In this document: positions 24,431 through 33,176 of the stretch, piece by piece | Layout: every line of letters starts with the position of its first letter | Numbering within the stretch: position 1 is the first letter of the stretch | Translations under genes and position numbers: made by a program | NCBI GenBank assembly: GCA_030652115.1 | Contig: JAUSBK010000013.1 | Location: 1 to 64,000, forward strand | DNA from: Coriobacteriia bacterium | GTDB taxonomy: Bacteria; Actinomycetota; Coriobacteriia; Anaerosomatales; Anaerosomataceae | Direction: 5' to 3' | Length of the DNA stretch: 64,000 nucleotides | The notes under the pieces: model-generated | Seen by the model: the letters and a program-made list of their open reading frames with translations, nothing else | Databases searched by the model: none | Told to the model about the DNA's origin: nothing

Positions 24431-25330
24431 GTGCCGAAGACGCCATGGGTTCAGGAAACCCGCCCGCAGTTCCTGCTGCTCGCCGTGCTGCTCGTGGCAC
24501 ACGCTTCGGCCCTTGCGGCCTGGCAGGGGTCGTTCAACTGGCTGCACGCCGTGCTCGCGGGCGTCGCGCTCGTGCTGATGCACGGCAGCGTGAATGCGCT
24601 GAACGACTGGCATGACTGGTCGAAGACCGGGATCGACCGTGAGACGCCGCGCACGCCGTTCTCCGGCGGCAGCGGCCTCATCCCCGCCGGCAAGATCACG
24701 GCCAAGCAGGCGCTCATCGTGGGCGTTGTAACGCTCGTTGCGGGCTGTGCGATCGGCCTCTACCTGGCGTGGGTGGCCGGATGGCAGCTGCTTGCCATCG
24801 GCGCCGCGGGCGCGCTCATGATCGTGCTGTACACCCCGGTGCTCAACAAGCTGGCACTCGGTGAGATCTTCGCCGGTCTCGGCCTCGGCCTGCTCCCCGT
24901 GGTGGGCACGTACTTTCTGCTCACCGGACGGTTCGACGCCGTTGCGTGGATCTCCGGTATCCCGGCCTTCTTCCTCACGTACAACCTGCTGCTCCTGAAC
25001 GAGTTCCCGGACGTCGAAGCCGACAAGGCCGGTGGCCGCACGCACATGGTTACCATCCTCGGCAAGAAGGGTGCGCGCTGGCTGTACGCGGCCGTTGAGG
25101 TGGGCGCCTACGTGGCGATCGTCGCGGGCGTCGTGGCCGGCGTGCTCACGCCCTGGGCGCTGCTCGGACTCGGCGGAGCGGTCTTTGCGGCGCGGGCCAT
25201 CAAGGGCGCGGTCACGGACTACGAGAGCTTCGAGAAGACCGTGGCTGCGCAGGGCGCGAACGTCATCGCCGTGCTGTCCACCAACGCGCTGCTGTTCATC
25301 GGCTACCTGATCGCCGCGCTCACGTCGTAG
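24431..25330 (+). CDS. UbiA-family prenyltransferase
   Basis: 299 residues; GTG 24431 with AAGGAG upstream. About nine membrane helices. The two Asp-rich, Mg-binding motifs are NDWHDWSKTGID (near residue 58) and NEFPDVEADKAGG (near 190), the order and spacing of UbiA/MenA enzymes. These join polyprenyl chains to an aromatic acceptor in the membrane, as in menaquinone synthesis. No men genes are adjacent, so the acceptor is not certain. Confidence 0.9.
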   Translation: MPKTPWVQETRPQFLLLAVLLVAHASALAAWQGSFNWLHAVLAGVALVLMHGSVNALNDWHDWSKTGIDRETPRTPFSGGSGLIPAGKITAKQALIVGVVTLVAGCAIGLYLAWVAGWQLLAIGAAGALMIVLYTPVLNKLALGEIFAGLGLGLLPVVGTYFLLTGRFDAVAWISGIPAFFLTYNLLLLNEFPDVEADKAGGRTHMVTILGKKGARWLYAAVEVGAYVAIVAGVVAGVLTPWALLGLGGAVFAARAIKGAVTDYESFEKTVAAQGANVIAVLSTNALLFIGYLIAALTS

Positions 25331-25345
25331 ACGGGATGAGGGGCG

Positions 25346-25855
25346 TCAGACCGTCTTCTCGAGGTCGACCTCACGCGCCCAGCCCTTGATCGCGTCCCAG
25401 TCGCGGCAGTCGCCCTCGCCGCCGCCGCCGAACGCCTTGAACGCCCAGCGCGCGATGCGCGACGACTCGGCGGCCTCCGGCCCCTTCCCGGCGAAGAACG
25501 CCTCAGCGACGGGGGAGAGAACCGCCCGCACCGCGGTCGTGTACGCGCGGCGTTTCCGGGTCGCCTTCTCGTCATCGCCGAGGTTCATGATGTGCACGCT
25601 GAAGATGGACGTGGGCACCTTCCCCAGTGCTGCGGCATTTCGCTCGGCGAACTGCACGGCCTCGGGCAGCCACGCTCCGCCGTTGACTGCGCTGCCGAGG
25701 AGCACCGCGTCGTAGCCAGAGACGTCCGGCCGCTCGTTGACCGGCTTCACGTCGACGGTGTAACCGCGCTCGGCCAGCGCTTCGCCGATCGCCTGGGCCA
25801 CGCCTGTGGTCGCACCGGTCTTGGTCGCATAGCCCACCAACACGCGCTTGCTCAC
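25346..25855 (-). CDS. Flavodoxin-domain protein (HemG-like)
   Basis: 169 residues from GTG 25855. The FMN phosphate loop GYATKTGATTGVAQAI is near residues 8-23, followed by DAVLLGSAVNGGAW and FSVHIMNLGDDEKATRKR. This matches menaquinone-dependent protoporphyrinogen oxidase (HemG)-like flavodoxins. No heme genes are nearby, so a general FMN electron-carrier role is also possible. Convergent with the UbiA gene. Confidence 0.82.
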   Translation of the reverse strand: MSKRVLVGYATKTGATTGVAQAIGEALAERGYTVDVKPVNERPDVSGYDAVLLGSAVNGGAWLPEAVQFAERNAAALGKVPTSIFSVHIMNLGDDEKATRKRRAYTTAVRAVLSPVAEAFFAGKGPEAAESSRIARWAFKAFGGGGEGDCRDWDAIKGWAREVDLEKTV

Positions 25856-25947
25856 GCCGCTCTCGCCTCCGTCTTGGTCTCAGAACACCTCGGAACGTCC
25901 TCGTCTACACTCATTCTCGATACGCCCCGAGGAACCTGCAGCGGCGC

Positions 25948-26100
25948 ATGGCCGAGTGGCGCGAGGGGACCTTCACGCGCACGATGCGCGTGATTCTGCA
26001 AGGATATGATGACGCGCACAGGCGCCAGCCCGGCTCATTCGACGAGGAAGACGGCCCACAACGTGACCGATCACTACCAGTTGCTCCAGGTGCGCCGTGA
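25948..26100 (+). CDS. Possible 50-residue protein upstream of the J-domain gene
   Basis: ATG 25948 opens a 50-codon frame with high third-position GC, giving MAEWREGTFTRTMRVIL and then an acidic and Pro-rich end. GAGGA is 14 bases upstream, which is too far for a good ribosome site. It overlaps the start of the J-domain gene in another frame. Could be real, or the remnant of a longer gene. Confidence 0.3.
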   Translation: MAEWREGTFTRTMRVILQGYDDAHRRQPGSFDEEDGPQRDRSLPVAPGAP

Positions 26101-26359
26101 CGCATCGCCCGAGGTGATCTCGGCAGCCTATCGGCGTCTCATGAAAGACGCTCATCCCGACCGCGGCGGCGACGCCGAGCGCGCGAAGCGGCTCAACGCC
26201 GCATACGAGACACTCTCGGACCCCGCCGCTCGCAGGTCGTACGACGCTTCGCTCCCAACCGAGGCGCAACCGCCCCGCGCGTTCGGTCCTGAGATCGCCT
26301 TCCGCGTGGGACGCGGACTCGGGCGTCAGCTCGGCCGCCTCCGCCGAGAGATGCAGTAG
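26063..26359 (+). CDS. Small J-domain (DnaJ-like) protein
   Basis: 98 residues from GTG 26063; ATG 26006 would add 19 residues and has AAGGA just upstream. The J domain occupies the first 65 residues (DHYQLLQVRRDASPEV, HPDRGGD, LNAAYETLSDP) with the HPD motif that stimulates DnaK. No G/F region or zinc fingers follow; the tail is basic and Arg-rich. Likely a specialised DnaK partner. Confidence 0.85.
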   Translation: MTDHYQLLQVRRDASPEVISAAYRRLMKDAHPDRGGDAERAKRLNAAYETLSDPAARRSYDASLPTEAQPPRAFGPEIAFRVGRGLGRQLGRLRREMQ

Positions 26360-26436
26360 GCTCTCGCCTCGTATCCCGCCCGGCCGCGCGCACGTTTCCG
26401 GCAGTGGGTACACTGGTCGCACGGAGAGGAGACGCC

Positions 26437-27123
26437 ATGCCGCGTGCGCTGGTGGTGGACGACGAGGCGAACATCCGCGAGCTCGTGGGGCTGTACCTCG
26501 AGGGGGCCGGGTACTCCGTCGTGCAGTGTGCCGACGGTGCCGAGGCCGTCACGCTCGCGTGCGGCGGCGGGTTCGACATCGTGATCCTCGACGTGATGCT
26601 GCCCTCGCTCAGCGGTGTCGAGGCGTGCCGAAAGATCCGCGAGTGCTCGGCAGTGCCCATCATCATGCTCACGGCCCGGGATAGCGATCTCGAGATCGTG
26701 AGCGCGCTCGAGATCGGCGCCGACGACTACGTGACCAAGCCGTTCAGCCCGCCCGAGCTGGTGGCGCGCGTTCGGGCGATCCTCCGACGCACGACAGGCG
26801 AGAGCAGCAGGGGCCCCATCGCGCTCGGCCCGCTCTCACTCGATCCGGCCACGCGTGAGGTCGCGGTGGACGACGCTCCGGTCACGCTCACCGCCAAGGA
26901 GTTCGATCTGCTACACGCGCTCGTACGCGAGCCGGGCGTGGTGATGACGCGGCAGCAGCTCCTCGAAGCGGCATGGGGCTTCAGCGACTTCGTGGACGAG
27001 CGCGGCGTGGACGTCCACATCCGCCACATCCGCGAGAAGCTCGGGGACGACGCGACCTACCCCCGGTTCATCGAAACGCTACGCGGGGTCGGCTACCGCG
27101 CACTGCGCGGCGAACGGTCGTGA
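26437..27123 (+). CDS. OmpR/PhoB-family response regulator
   Basis: 228 residues; ATG 26437 preceded by GGAGAGGAG. N-terminal receiver: acidic pair in VVDDE, Asp in IVILDVMLP, Lys in YVTKPF. C-terminal winged helix: LTAKEFDLLHALV, RQQLLEAAWG and RGVDVHIRHIREKLG. Its stop overlaps the sensor kinase start (GTGA), so the two form a cognate pair. Possible targets are the exported proteins at 28679 and 29242. Confidence 0.94.
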   Translation: MPRALVVDDEANIRELVGLYLEGAGYSVVQCADGAEAVTLACGGGFDIVILDVMLPSLSGVEACRKIRECSAVPIIMLTARDSDLEIVSALEIGADDYVTKPFSPPELVARVRAILRRTTGESSRGPIALGPLSLDPATREVAVDDAPVTLTAKEFDLLHALVREPGVVMTRQQLLEAAWGFSDFVDERGVDVHIRHIREKLGDDATYPRFIETLRGVGYRALRGERS

Positions 27124-28568
27124 GTGTCCTGCGACCGCGTGGCATGACCGTGACACGCCGGACCCGCCTGGCAGCGCTTGGGGTCGCGGCGGCCTCGATA
27201 GCTCTGGCGGTCGGCCTGCTCTATGCAGCCTGGCTGCAGGCGACCGTAGCGGTTCGGACCGACGAGCTCGCCCGGCAGGTCTACGCCATGGCCGAGGGGA
27301 TGCCGGCAGGAGGCGCTGTCGACTTCTCGGCCGAGTCTCCGCTCACGGGCCTGCGGCAGCAGCTCTTCGAGGTTGAGGCGGGCCTCATCGGCGCGCGTCT
27401 CGTCCTGACCGACGCCGACGGGAACGTGGTTCAGTCGTCCAGCACCGGGGGCACTATCGAGACTTACGACCTCGAGGGGCTGACCGGCGAGCCGGACGAC
27501 CGCGGCTTGCGAACGGGCGTCAGGTCGCTCTCCGGCATCGGACGCGTGATCCTCGTCGTGGCGCCCGTGCAGGGGAGCCCGGAGGACGGTTATCTGCTCG
27601 GCATCCAGCCGCTGACCGAGCTCGCGTCGCTCCAGCGAACCGGCGCGCTCGTGGTCCTCGGCGTGGCGTTCGTGTCGCTCATCGTCGCGTGGCTCGTCGG
27701 CGGCATGGTCGCGCGTCGGACCACCGCCCCGCTGGTGCGACTGCGTGGAGGTGCCGAGGCGATCACCGCCGGAGCGTGGGGGCATCAGGTCCCCGTCGAC
27801 GGGGACGAGGAGGTGGCCGCGCTGGCCGAGTCGTTCAACGCGATGTCCTCCCGGGTCGAGGCTGCCTACAACGCGCAGCGCTCATTCGTCGGCGACGTGT
27901 CGCACGAGCTTCGCACGCCCATCACGTCGATCCAGGGCTTTGCGGGCGCGCTTCTGGACGGCATGGCGGCAACAGAGGACCAGCGCGAGCGGTACCTGCG
28001 GATCATCAAGCAGGAGTCGGCCCGACTGATGGAACTCACCGGGACCATGCTCGAGCTTGCCGACCTCGATTCGGGGCGCGTTGCGATCGCGCGTGAGCCG
28101 GTGGACACAACAGCGCTCGCCGAGGCGCTCCACGCACGACATTACGGACCCGCCTCGGACGGCGCGATCACACTCGAGATCGGCGATCTGGGCGCTGAGG
28201 CGCGGCCGCTTGCCGACGAGTGGCGCGTGCTGCAGGTGGCGTCCGCGCTCGTGGGAAACGCGCTCGCCTACACGCCGAAAGGCGGGCATGTGCGCGTGAG
28301 CGCGGAACTCGCCGAAGGGCAGTGGGAACTGCGTGTGTGCGACTCCGGTCCTGGCGTGCCGGTTGCTGAACGTGAGCGGATCTTCGAGCGCTTCGCCCGG
28401 CTCGACGAGAGCCGTACGTCCTCGTCAGGAGGCTTCGGCCTCGGGCTCGCCATCTGCCAACGTCTTGTCGAGGCGATGGGCGGCGCCATACGGGTGCAGG
28501 GCTCAGAACTCGGTGGTGCGTGCTTTGTCGTGGCCCTCGAGGCCACGGGAGTGTCGGATGCGTCTTAA
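27120..28568 (+). CDS. Sensor histidine kinase
   Basis: 482 residues; GTG 27120 overlaps the regulator stop. First membrane helix about residues 17-37, an extracytoplasmic sensor of about 130 residues, second helix about 170-195, then HAMP. The H box is DVSHELRTPITS, N box GNALAYTPKGG, G boxes DSGPGVP and GGFGLGLAI. It phosphorylates the upstream OmpR regulator. The sensor domain has GSSTGG-like and Asp-rich segments but no recognised ligand fold. Confidence 0.93.
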   Translation: MSVLRPRGMTVTRRTRLAALGVAAASIALAVGLLYAAWLQATVAVRTDELARQVYAMAEGMPAGGAVDFSAESPLTGLRQQLFEVEAGLIGARLVLTDADGNVVQSSSTGGTIETYDLEGLTGEPDDRGLRTGVRSLSGIGRVILVVAPVQGSPEDGYLLGIQPLTELASLQRTGALVVLGVAFVSLIVAWLVGGMVARRTTAPLVRLRGGAEAITAGAWGHQVPVDGDEEVAALAESFNAMSSRVEAAYNAQRSFVGDVSHELRTPITSIQGFAGALLDGMAATEDQRERYLRIIKQESARLMELTGTMLELADLDSGRVAIAREPVDTTALAEALHARHYGPASDGAITLEIGDLGAEARPLADEWRVLQVASALVGNALAYTPKGGHVRVSAELAEGQWELRVCDSGPGVPVAERERIFERFARLDESRTSSSGGFGLGLAICQRLVEAMGGAIRVQGSELGGACFVVALEATGVSDAS

Positions 28569-28678
28569 CGCTAGCTCAACCGAGGCTCCATTGAGCGTCA
28601 ACGCGTGCGGTCGATAGTGAACATGCAGGTTCGCACGACCAAAGAGCGCATGGCGCTACTATCGATGAGGTGAATGGG

Positions 28679-29245
28679 ATGGTCAGGAATACGACCAAGC
28701 TGACGGTGATCGGACTCGTGGCGCTGCTCGTGGTGGCGCTCGCGCTGCCAACGGTGGCGTTCGCGGGCTCCGGCTCCACGGCTGGCTACACCGGCGGACA
28801 GACCGCCGGTACGGGCGCCGTCGGTACGGGTGCCGCCGGTACGGGTGCCGCCGGGAGCGACGTACTCCGCTCGCGTGTTGTGGAGGCACTGCAGCGGCGC
28901 GCGCAGCGCTTCGAGCAGGCCGCGCAGACCATGGAGCAGCGCCGCGAGCGCATCATGGAGCTCGCAGGCGTCGTGGAGCAGGCCGGCGGCGACGTAGAAC
29001 CGGTTCGCACCAGGCTCGCGGAGTGCGAGCGCCTGCTCGTTCAGGCGCGCGAGCAGGAGCAGGTCGCAGCTCAGATGTTCCGCAGCGTGCCGGATGCCGG
29101 CGATCGGCGCGGTGCCTTCATGCAGGCCAGGATCCAGGCGCGCACCGCCGTGCAGACCATGAACCAGGCGCGGGTCCAGCTGCGCGAGGCCGCGCAGGTG
29201 CTCAAGGATATCGCCGACGACCTCGACGAGGATGACGACGCGTGA
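28679..29245 (+). CDS. Exported helical (coiled-coil) protein
   Basis: 188 residues; ATG 28679 fits GAGGTG at 28666-28671. A signal peptide (LTVIGLVALLVVALALPTVAFA) is followed by a Gly/Thr/Ala linker made of five-residue repeats and a long helical region (about 65-185) rich in Gln, Arg and Glu, ending in DDLDEDDDA. Exported helical proteins beside two-component genes can act like CpxP, but no CpxP motif is visible. Overlaps the lipoprotein gene (GTGA). Confidence 0.72.
   Translation: MVRNTTKLTVIGLVALLVVALALPTVAFAGSGSTAGYTGGQTAGTGAVGTGAAGTGAAGSDVLRSRVVEALQRRAQRFEQAAQTMEQRRERIMELAGVVEQAGGDVEPVRTRLAECERLLVQAREQEQVAAQMFRSVPDAGDRRGAFMQARIQARTAVQTMNQARVQLREAAQVLKDIADDLDEDDDA
28808..28852 (+). repeat. 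Three tandem 15-base repeats
   Basis: Three copies of GGTACGGGtGCCGcC (28808-28822, 28823-28837, 28838-28852); the first differs at two bases. They are in frame and encode the linker Gly-Thr-Gly-Ala-Val/Ala, so copy number can change without a frameshift. Confidence 0.85.
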
Positions 29246-29559
29246 CACGTTGGATCGCGGTGGCCCTCGCCCTCGTTCTCGTGATGGCGACGACGGCCGG
29301 ATGCGACAAGTCTGACGGCACTGACGAGACGACCTCACGCGAGGCCGTCTCGTCGGCTACGGTCGAGACCACGGCAGCCGCGTTGCCGGATGGCGCCAGC
29401 GGCGAGACCGGCTCAGCGACGTCCGGCACCACCGGTGTCAGCGGCACCGCCGAGGAGGACGCGCTTCAGGCCGAGCTGGAGGCCATCCAGCGGGAGCTTG
29501 ATGCCATGGTGCTTCCTGATGACACGGACTTCGGCGCGATCGAAGGAGCGCTGCAGTAG
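29242..29559 (+). CDS. Small lipoprotein
   Basis: 105 residues, GTG 29242 overlapping the previous stop. A signal peptide ends in the lipobox TTAGC, after which the chain is Thr/Ser/Gly-rich and low-complexity to about residue 75. It ends with a short acidic helix (ALQAELEAIQRELDAM). It would be anchored to the outer face of the membrane. Probably part of the same signalling unit; function unknown. Confidence 0.72.
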   Translation: MTRWIAVALALVLVMATTAGCDKSDGTDETTSREAVSSATVETTAAALPDGASGETGSATSGTTGVSGTAEEDALQAELEAIQRELDAMVLPDDTDFGAIEGALQ

Positions 29560-29586
29560 CGGTAGCGGCACGGACGCAGAAGACGA

Positions 29587-29622
29587 ACAGGGGCGCCCCC
29601 CATCGGGAGGCGCCCCTGTCTT
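29587..29622. terminator. Bidirectional terminator
   Basis: Eleven-base arms at 29587-29597 and 29609-29619, with an inner CCC/GGG pairing, lie between the convergent lipoprotein and HD-GYP genes. Confidence 0.65.
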
Positions 29623-29636
29623 GCATACGGTTGTTC

Positions 29637-31115
29637 CTACAGGTACTGCCAGACGTCGTCGATGCCGGCGTCGCTTGCCGGGATGCACTCCTCGATCGTC
29701 CGGTCGTAGGTGCCCGTCTCCGGGTTGATGAGGCGGAGGTCGACCGTCTCCGGCTCGGTGAGCCACCGTCCTGCAGCGTCGATGATGCGCTTCACTCGCG
29801 GACGCAACAGGTCGTCTTTGTTGACGCGGAAGACGACGGCCGTCGTCTTGTCGTCGAGGGTCACCACAGCACCCATCGGGTAGATGCCGAGCATCGCCAC
29901 GAGCGCTTTGGTGACGCTCGGATCGTAGGCCTTCGCACGACCCTGCATGAGCACCGCGAGCGCCTTGTCCGGCCGGATCTCGCGCCGGAACGGCCGCCGC
30001 GTGGTCATCGCATCGTACGCGTCGCAGAGCGCGACGACCTTCGAGAACAGGTGCTGCTCCTGCGGCGTGGCCGGCGCGGGGTAGCCCTGCAAGTCGTGCC
30101 GCTGATGGTGCTCGTACGCCACGACCATCGGCATCTGGTCCACGAGCTGGATGCGCTTCAGCAAGTCGGCACCCTCGGTGGTGTGGCTCTTCACGATCTG
30201 CCACTCATCCGCAGTAAGGGGGCCCTCCTTGTTGAGGATCTCCTCCGGGATACGCACCTTGCCGAGGTCGTACAGTAGCGCCGAGAGGCCGAGCGACTTC
30301 AGCGTCTCGCTGTCCAGGCCGAGGGAGGCGCCAAGCGAGATCGACAGAATGCAGACGTTGAGCGAGTGGTTGAGCGTGTAGTCGTCGTGGCTCTTGATGG
30401 CCGTCAGCCCCAGGATGGCGGCGGGGTCCTTGAAGAGCGTGTCGAGCAGGGCGCTCACCATGTGCTGCAGCGGCTCGATCTCGAAGACCTTACCCAGCTT
30501 GGCCTGGGTCTCCACATCGCGCATGAGCCCGACGCCCTGGTCGTACGACTCGCGTCCGTGCGCCTTGTTCTCCCGCTCTTCGGCCTCACGCACTGCGTCG
30601 TCGAGGTCGGTCGTCTCGGCTACGGCAACATTGGACGCGCCGAGGTTCGCGAGGAAGGCGCGCGCCTGGTCGATCGACGTGATGTCGGTGGCGTTGATCA
30701 TGGCCGCGATCGCCGAGGCGTCGGTCGGCGTGAAGCCGAAGGACAGCGTGAGCGCGGAGACGCCGCGCGCGAGAAGGTCCTCGATGAGCTTGCGGTAGGT
30801 GACGCTCTCCTCGGGAAGCACCTGGTTCTCGATGAACAGCGTCGCCTTGTAGACGTTGACGGTCACGTCTTCGAAGCCGAGTTCCATGACGGCGGACACG
30901 GCGTCGGCGAACTCCTGCATCGACTGGACCACGAGCGGGTGGCTGGCAGGGTAGAGTGCGGCGTTGTTCTGCGCCACGGCCAGGGCGCGCGCCACACTTC
31001 GTGCCGCATCCAGCCGCTTCGCCGTCGCAAAGGGCGCGCGGGCGGCCGGTCCTGCGAGGGTGGCGAGCTCCTCGGCAGTCTCCAGTCTATCCTCATTGGC
31101 GGGGTTGTCGGTCAC
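29637..31115 (-). CDS. HD-GYP-like protein with N-terminal partner module
   Basis: 492 residues; AAGGGGGA fits GTG 31115, while GTG 31136 has poor spacing. Residues about 35-165 are a module also found in the next gene (NAALYPASHPL, SNVAVAE). The HD-GYP domain follows (about 235-420), with HSLNVCILS, HHQRHD and GYP. The usual HD metal pair is Tyr282-Asp283 (LLYDLGK), and the HHE motif reads HHQ. Cyclic di-GMP hydrolysis is therefore doubtful; a binding or scaffolding role is possible. Confidence 0.83.
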   Translation of the reverse strand: MTDNPANEDRLETAEELATLAGPAARAPFATAKRLDAARSVARALAVAQNNAALYPASHPLVVQSMQEFADAVSAVMELGFEDVTVNVYKATLFIENQVLPEESVTYRKLIEDLLARGVSALTLSFGFTPTDASAIAAMINATDITSIDQARAFLANLGASNVAVAETTDLDDAVREAEERENKAHGRESYDQGVGLMRDVETQAKLGKVFEIEPLQHMVSALLDTLFKDPAAILGLTAIKSHDDYTLNHSLNVCILSISLGASLGLDSETLKSLGLSALLYDLGKVRIPEEILNKEGPLTADEWQIVKSHTTEGADLLKRIQLVDQMPMVVAYEHHQRHDLQGYPAPATPQEQHLFSKVVALCDAYDAMTTRRPFRREIRPDKALAVLMQGRAKAYDPSVTKALVAMLGIYPMGAVVTLDDKTTAVVFRVNKDDLLRPRVKRIIDAAGRWLTEPETVDLRLINPETGTYDRTIEECIPASDAGIDDVWQYL

Positions 31116-31145
31116 TCCAGGTCCCCCTTCAGTCACGTCCTTGTG

Positions 31146-33035
31146 TCATTCGAGCGATTCGAGGACTCGTTGGGCCAGGTAGCGCAGTTCGCGGTTCCTC
31201 TTTCCCAGCACGAAGCCCCGCTTTGCCATTCGCTTCAGTGCAGGAACAGCCTGGGGCGACCGCAGCGTCTCCAGGCTCTTAAGTACTTCTTTCTTCAGCT
31301 CGTAATTCCTCTCGAACATGCTCACTTCGGCAATCACCTTGAGAAGTGCCGGAACGGCATCGACGTTGCCCGCCCGCCCGATCTCGCGCGCCGCGATCCG
31401 TCGCGTCTCGGGGTCCCAGTGCGCAAGCGCCTTGGCAAGCAGCTGCGTGCTCTCCGGGCTTGGGCTCCCGGCGAGCGCCACGATGGCGGCCTCGCGCACG
31501 CCCACGTCCAGATGCTCGAGCCCCGAGGCGATCGTGGGCGCGAGCCGACGCGAATGCATCGAGCCGAGTAGGCGCAGGACCGCCGAGGCCGACGCGGCGT
31601 CGCCTGAACGCAACACGCGGCCCGCGATCGGCGCCACGCTCTCGATCATCTCGGCTGCGGCGGGCAGCAGGTTCGCGCGCTGCAGTTCGCTCGCGCCGAG
31701 GTAGGTCCCGACGAGGGCTTCGGCCCCCGGTGTGCCCGCGTGCGCAAGCAGCGCGCGGGGGGCCTGAGCGGTGGGTTCATCGGCCAGGCGCCGGGTGCAG
31801 GTCTCGAGGAGCGCCGGGTCGGCGAGCGCGGAGCGCGCAGCCTGGACGGCCGATGCCAGCCCGGGATCGTCCGCGAGGGTCCGCACGAGTTCGGCCGCCC
31901 GGGCGAGCTCATCGAGTGCACCCTGCTGCGCGGCCGGCTTGATCGCCTCGGCGACCGACTTCACGGCGTCCTCGGATGGCCGGTCTGTTGCCATCTGCAC
32001 GGTGGTGGTGAGTCCGCGGGCCGCAGCCGAGCGGGCCGTCGTCGCCTGGACCAGCGTGGTGATGTGAGCCACGTCCTGCTCGTCGGCAGCGGCGACCTCG
32101 TGCACGATGCCGTCCACGTCGGCTTCGGCGGGCACGCCGCGTTCGGCCTCGGTCTGCGGCGATGGCCTGAGAAGCAGCGCCAGCTCGGCGGCGAGCTCCG
32201 GTGGGAACTCGATCGCGCCGATGATCTCGCCGGTGTCGGTGCCCCGGCTGTCGGCGGTGAGACGGAGCAGGCGAGCGAGAGCGGCGGGCGGCATGTGGGC
32301 CACGACCTCGAGCAGGCCGTCCATTGCCGACTCGGTCACACCAGACGCCATCGCCGAGGACAGCATGCGCTCCCGCGTCTGTTCGTCGAGCAGCATGAGC
32401 GCCTCGGCGCACCGGCGCATCGCCAGGTCGCGCGCCGCAGGTTCGAGCCGCTCGATCGCCTCTCCGATGAGGTCGAGAGCGTCGGGGTCGGTGGCGGACT
32501 GCTCGATCCACGACTCCACAGCACCCGACAGCTCGCGCGCGATATCCTCGATCGGCGCGGTCGTGAGGTCGAGGCCAAGCAGCCCCTCTTCCGAGGACGC
32601 TTTGAGTGAGACCTCGATGACGGCGATGTTCGCAACGCCTGCGCCGAGCAGTGCCGAACGAACCCCGCCGCCCGCCCGCACGGCGTGCGCATCGCTGCCG
32701 ATGACATCGAGGAAGCTCGCGGATTCGGCTGCGCTCAGACTCGGCGCGATGATGAGCTGACCGATCTGAAGCGCATGGAGCGTCTCGGCGAGCGCGGCGA
32801 CTTGTGGAAGTCCTTCACCGATGGCGATTTCGCCGACGATGAAGCGGCCGCGGTCCACCCGGAGTTGCAGGGGGCCGGCCATGGTGGCGGCACGCGCTTC
32901 GCTTGTGAAGCGCGTGATTGCATCGGTGCGCAGGGGACTCGCCTCGGGGTAGAGGCGCACGGCGTTCATCGCCGCCGCCAGCAGCCGGAGCAGGTCTTCG
33001 GCGATCGCGGCGACCCCGCCACGCGTACGATCCAC
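31146..33035 (-). CDS. HEAT-repeat protein with N-terminal partner module
   Basis: 629 residues. GAGAGGAG at 33041-33048 places the start at GTG 33035. Residues about 10-150 carry the same module as the HD-GYP-like protein (MNAVRLYPEASPL, GVANIAVIEV). A long helical middle part leads to C-terminal HEAT repeats (about 430-620: LEHLDVGVREAAIVALAG, DPETRRIAAREIG, NYELKKEVLKSLETL). HEAT arrays bind proteins. The gene lies 30 bases upstream of the HD-GYP-like gene, so the two probably form a complex. Confidence 0.78.
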   Translation of the reverse strand: MDRTRGGVAAIAEDLLRLLAAAMNAVRLYPEASPLRTDAITRFTSEARAATMAGPLQLRVDRGRFIVGEIAIGEGLPQVAALAETLHALQIGQLIIAPSLSAAESASFLDVIGSDAHAVRAGGGVRSALLGAGVANIAVIEVSLKASSEEGLLGLDLTTAPIEDIARELSGAVESWIEQSATDPDALDLIGEAIERLEPAARDLAMRRCAEALMLLDEQTRERMLSSAMASGVTESAMDGLLEVVAHMPPAALARLLRLTADSRGTDTGEIIGAIEFPPELAAELALLLRPSPQTEAERGVPAEADVDGIVHEVAAADEQDVAHITTLVQATTARSAAARGLTTTVQMATDRPSEDAVKSVAEAIKPAAQQGALDELARAAELVRTLADDPGLASAVQAARSALADPALLETCTRRLADEPTAQAPRALLAHAGTPGAEALVGTYLGASELQRANLLPAAAEMIESVAPIAGRVLRSGDAASASAVLRLLGSMHSRRLAPTIASGLEHLDVGVREAAIVALAGSPSPESTQLLAKALAHWDPETRRIAAREIGRAGNVDAVPALLKVIAEVSMFERNYELKKEVLKSLETLRSPQAVPALKRMAKRGFVLGKRNRELRYLAQRVLESLE

Positions 33036-33176
33036 CACCGCTCCTCTCACCCGTGGGGTCCCAACGGGTATATCGGCATTGTCCGATATGCCGGACGGCT
33101 GCACACTAGAAGTGGAACGCCCATACTTCCTGCGTACCTATATCCTAATCGCTTCAGACGCAACCAGAAGGGTCTT

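Noticed and set aside
33081-33096. GTCCG/CGGAC inverted repeat between the HEAT and M78-like genes
   Set aside because: The arms are only five bases and it is not placed against a clear promoter; too weak to call an operator.
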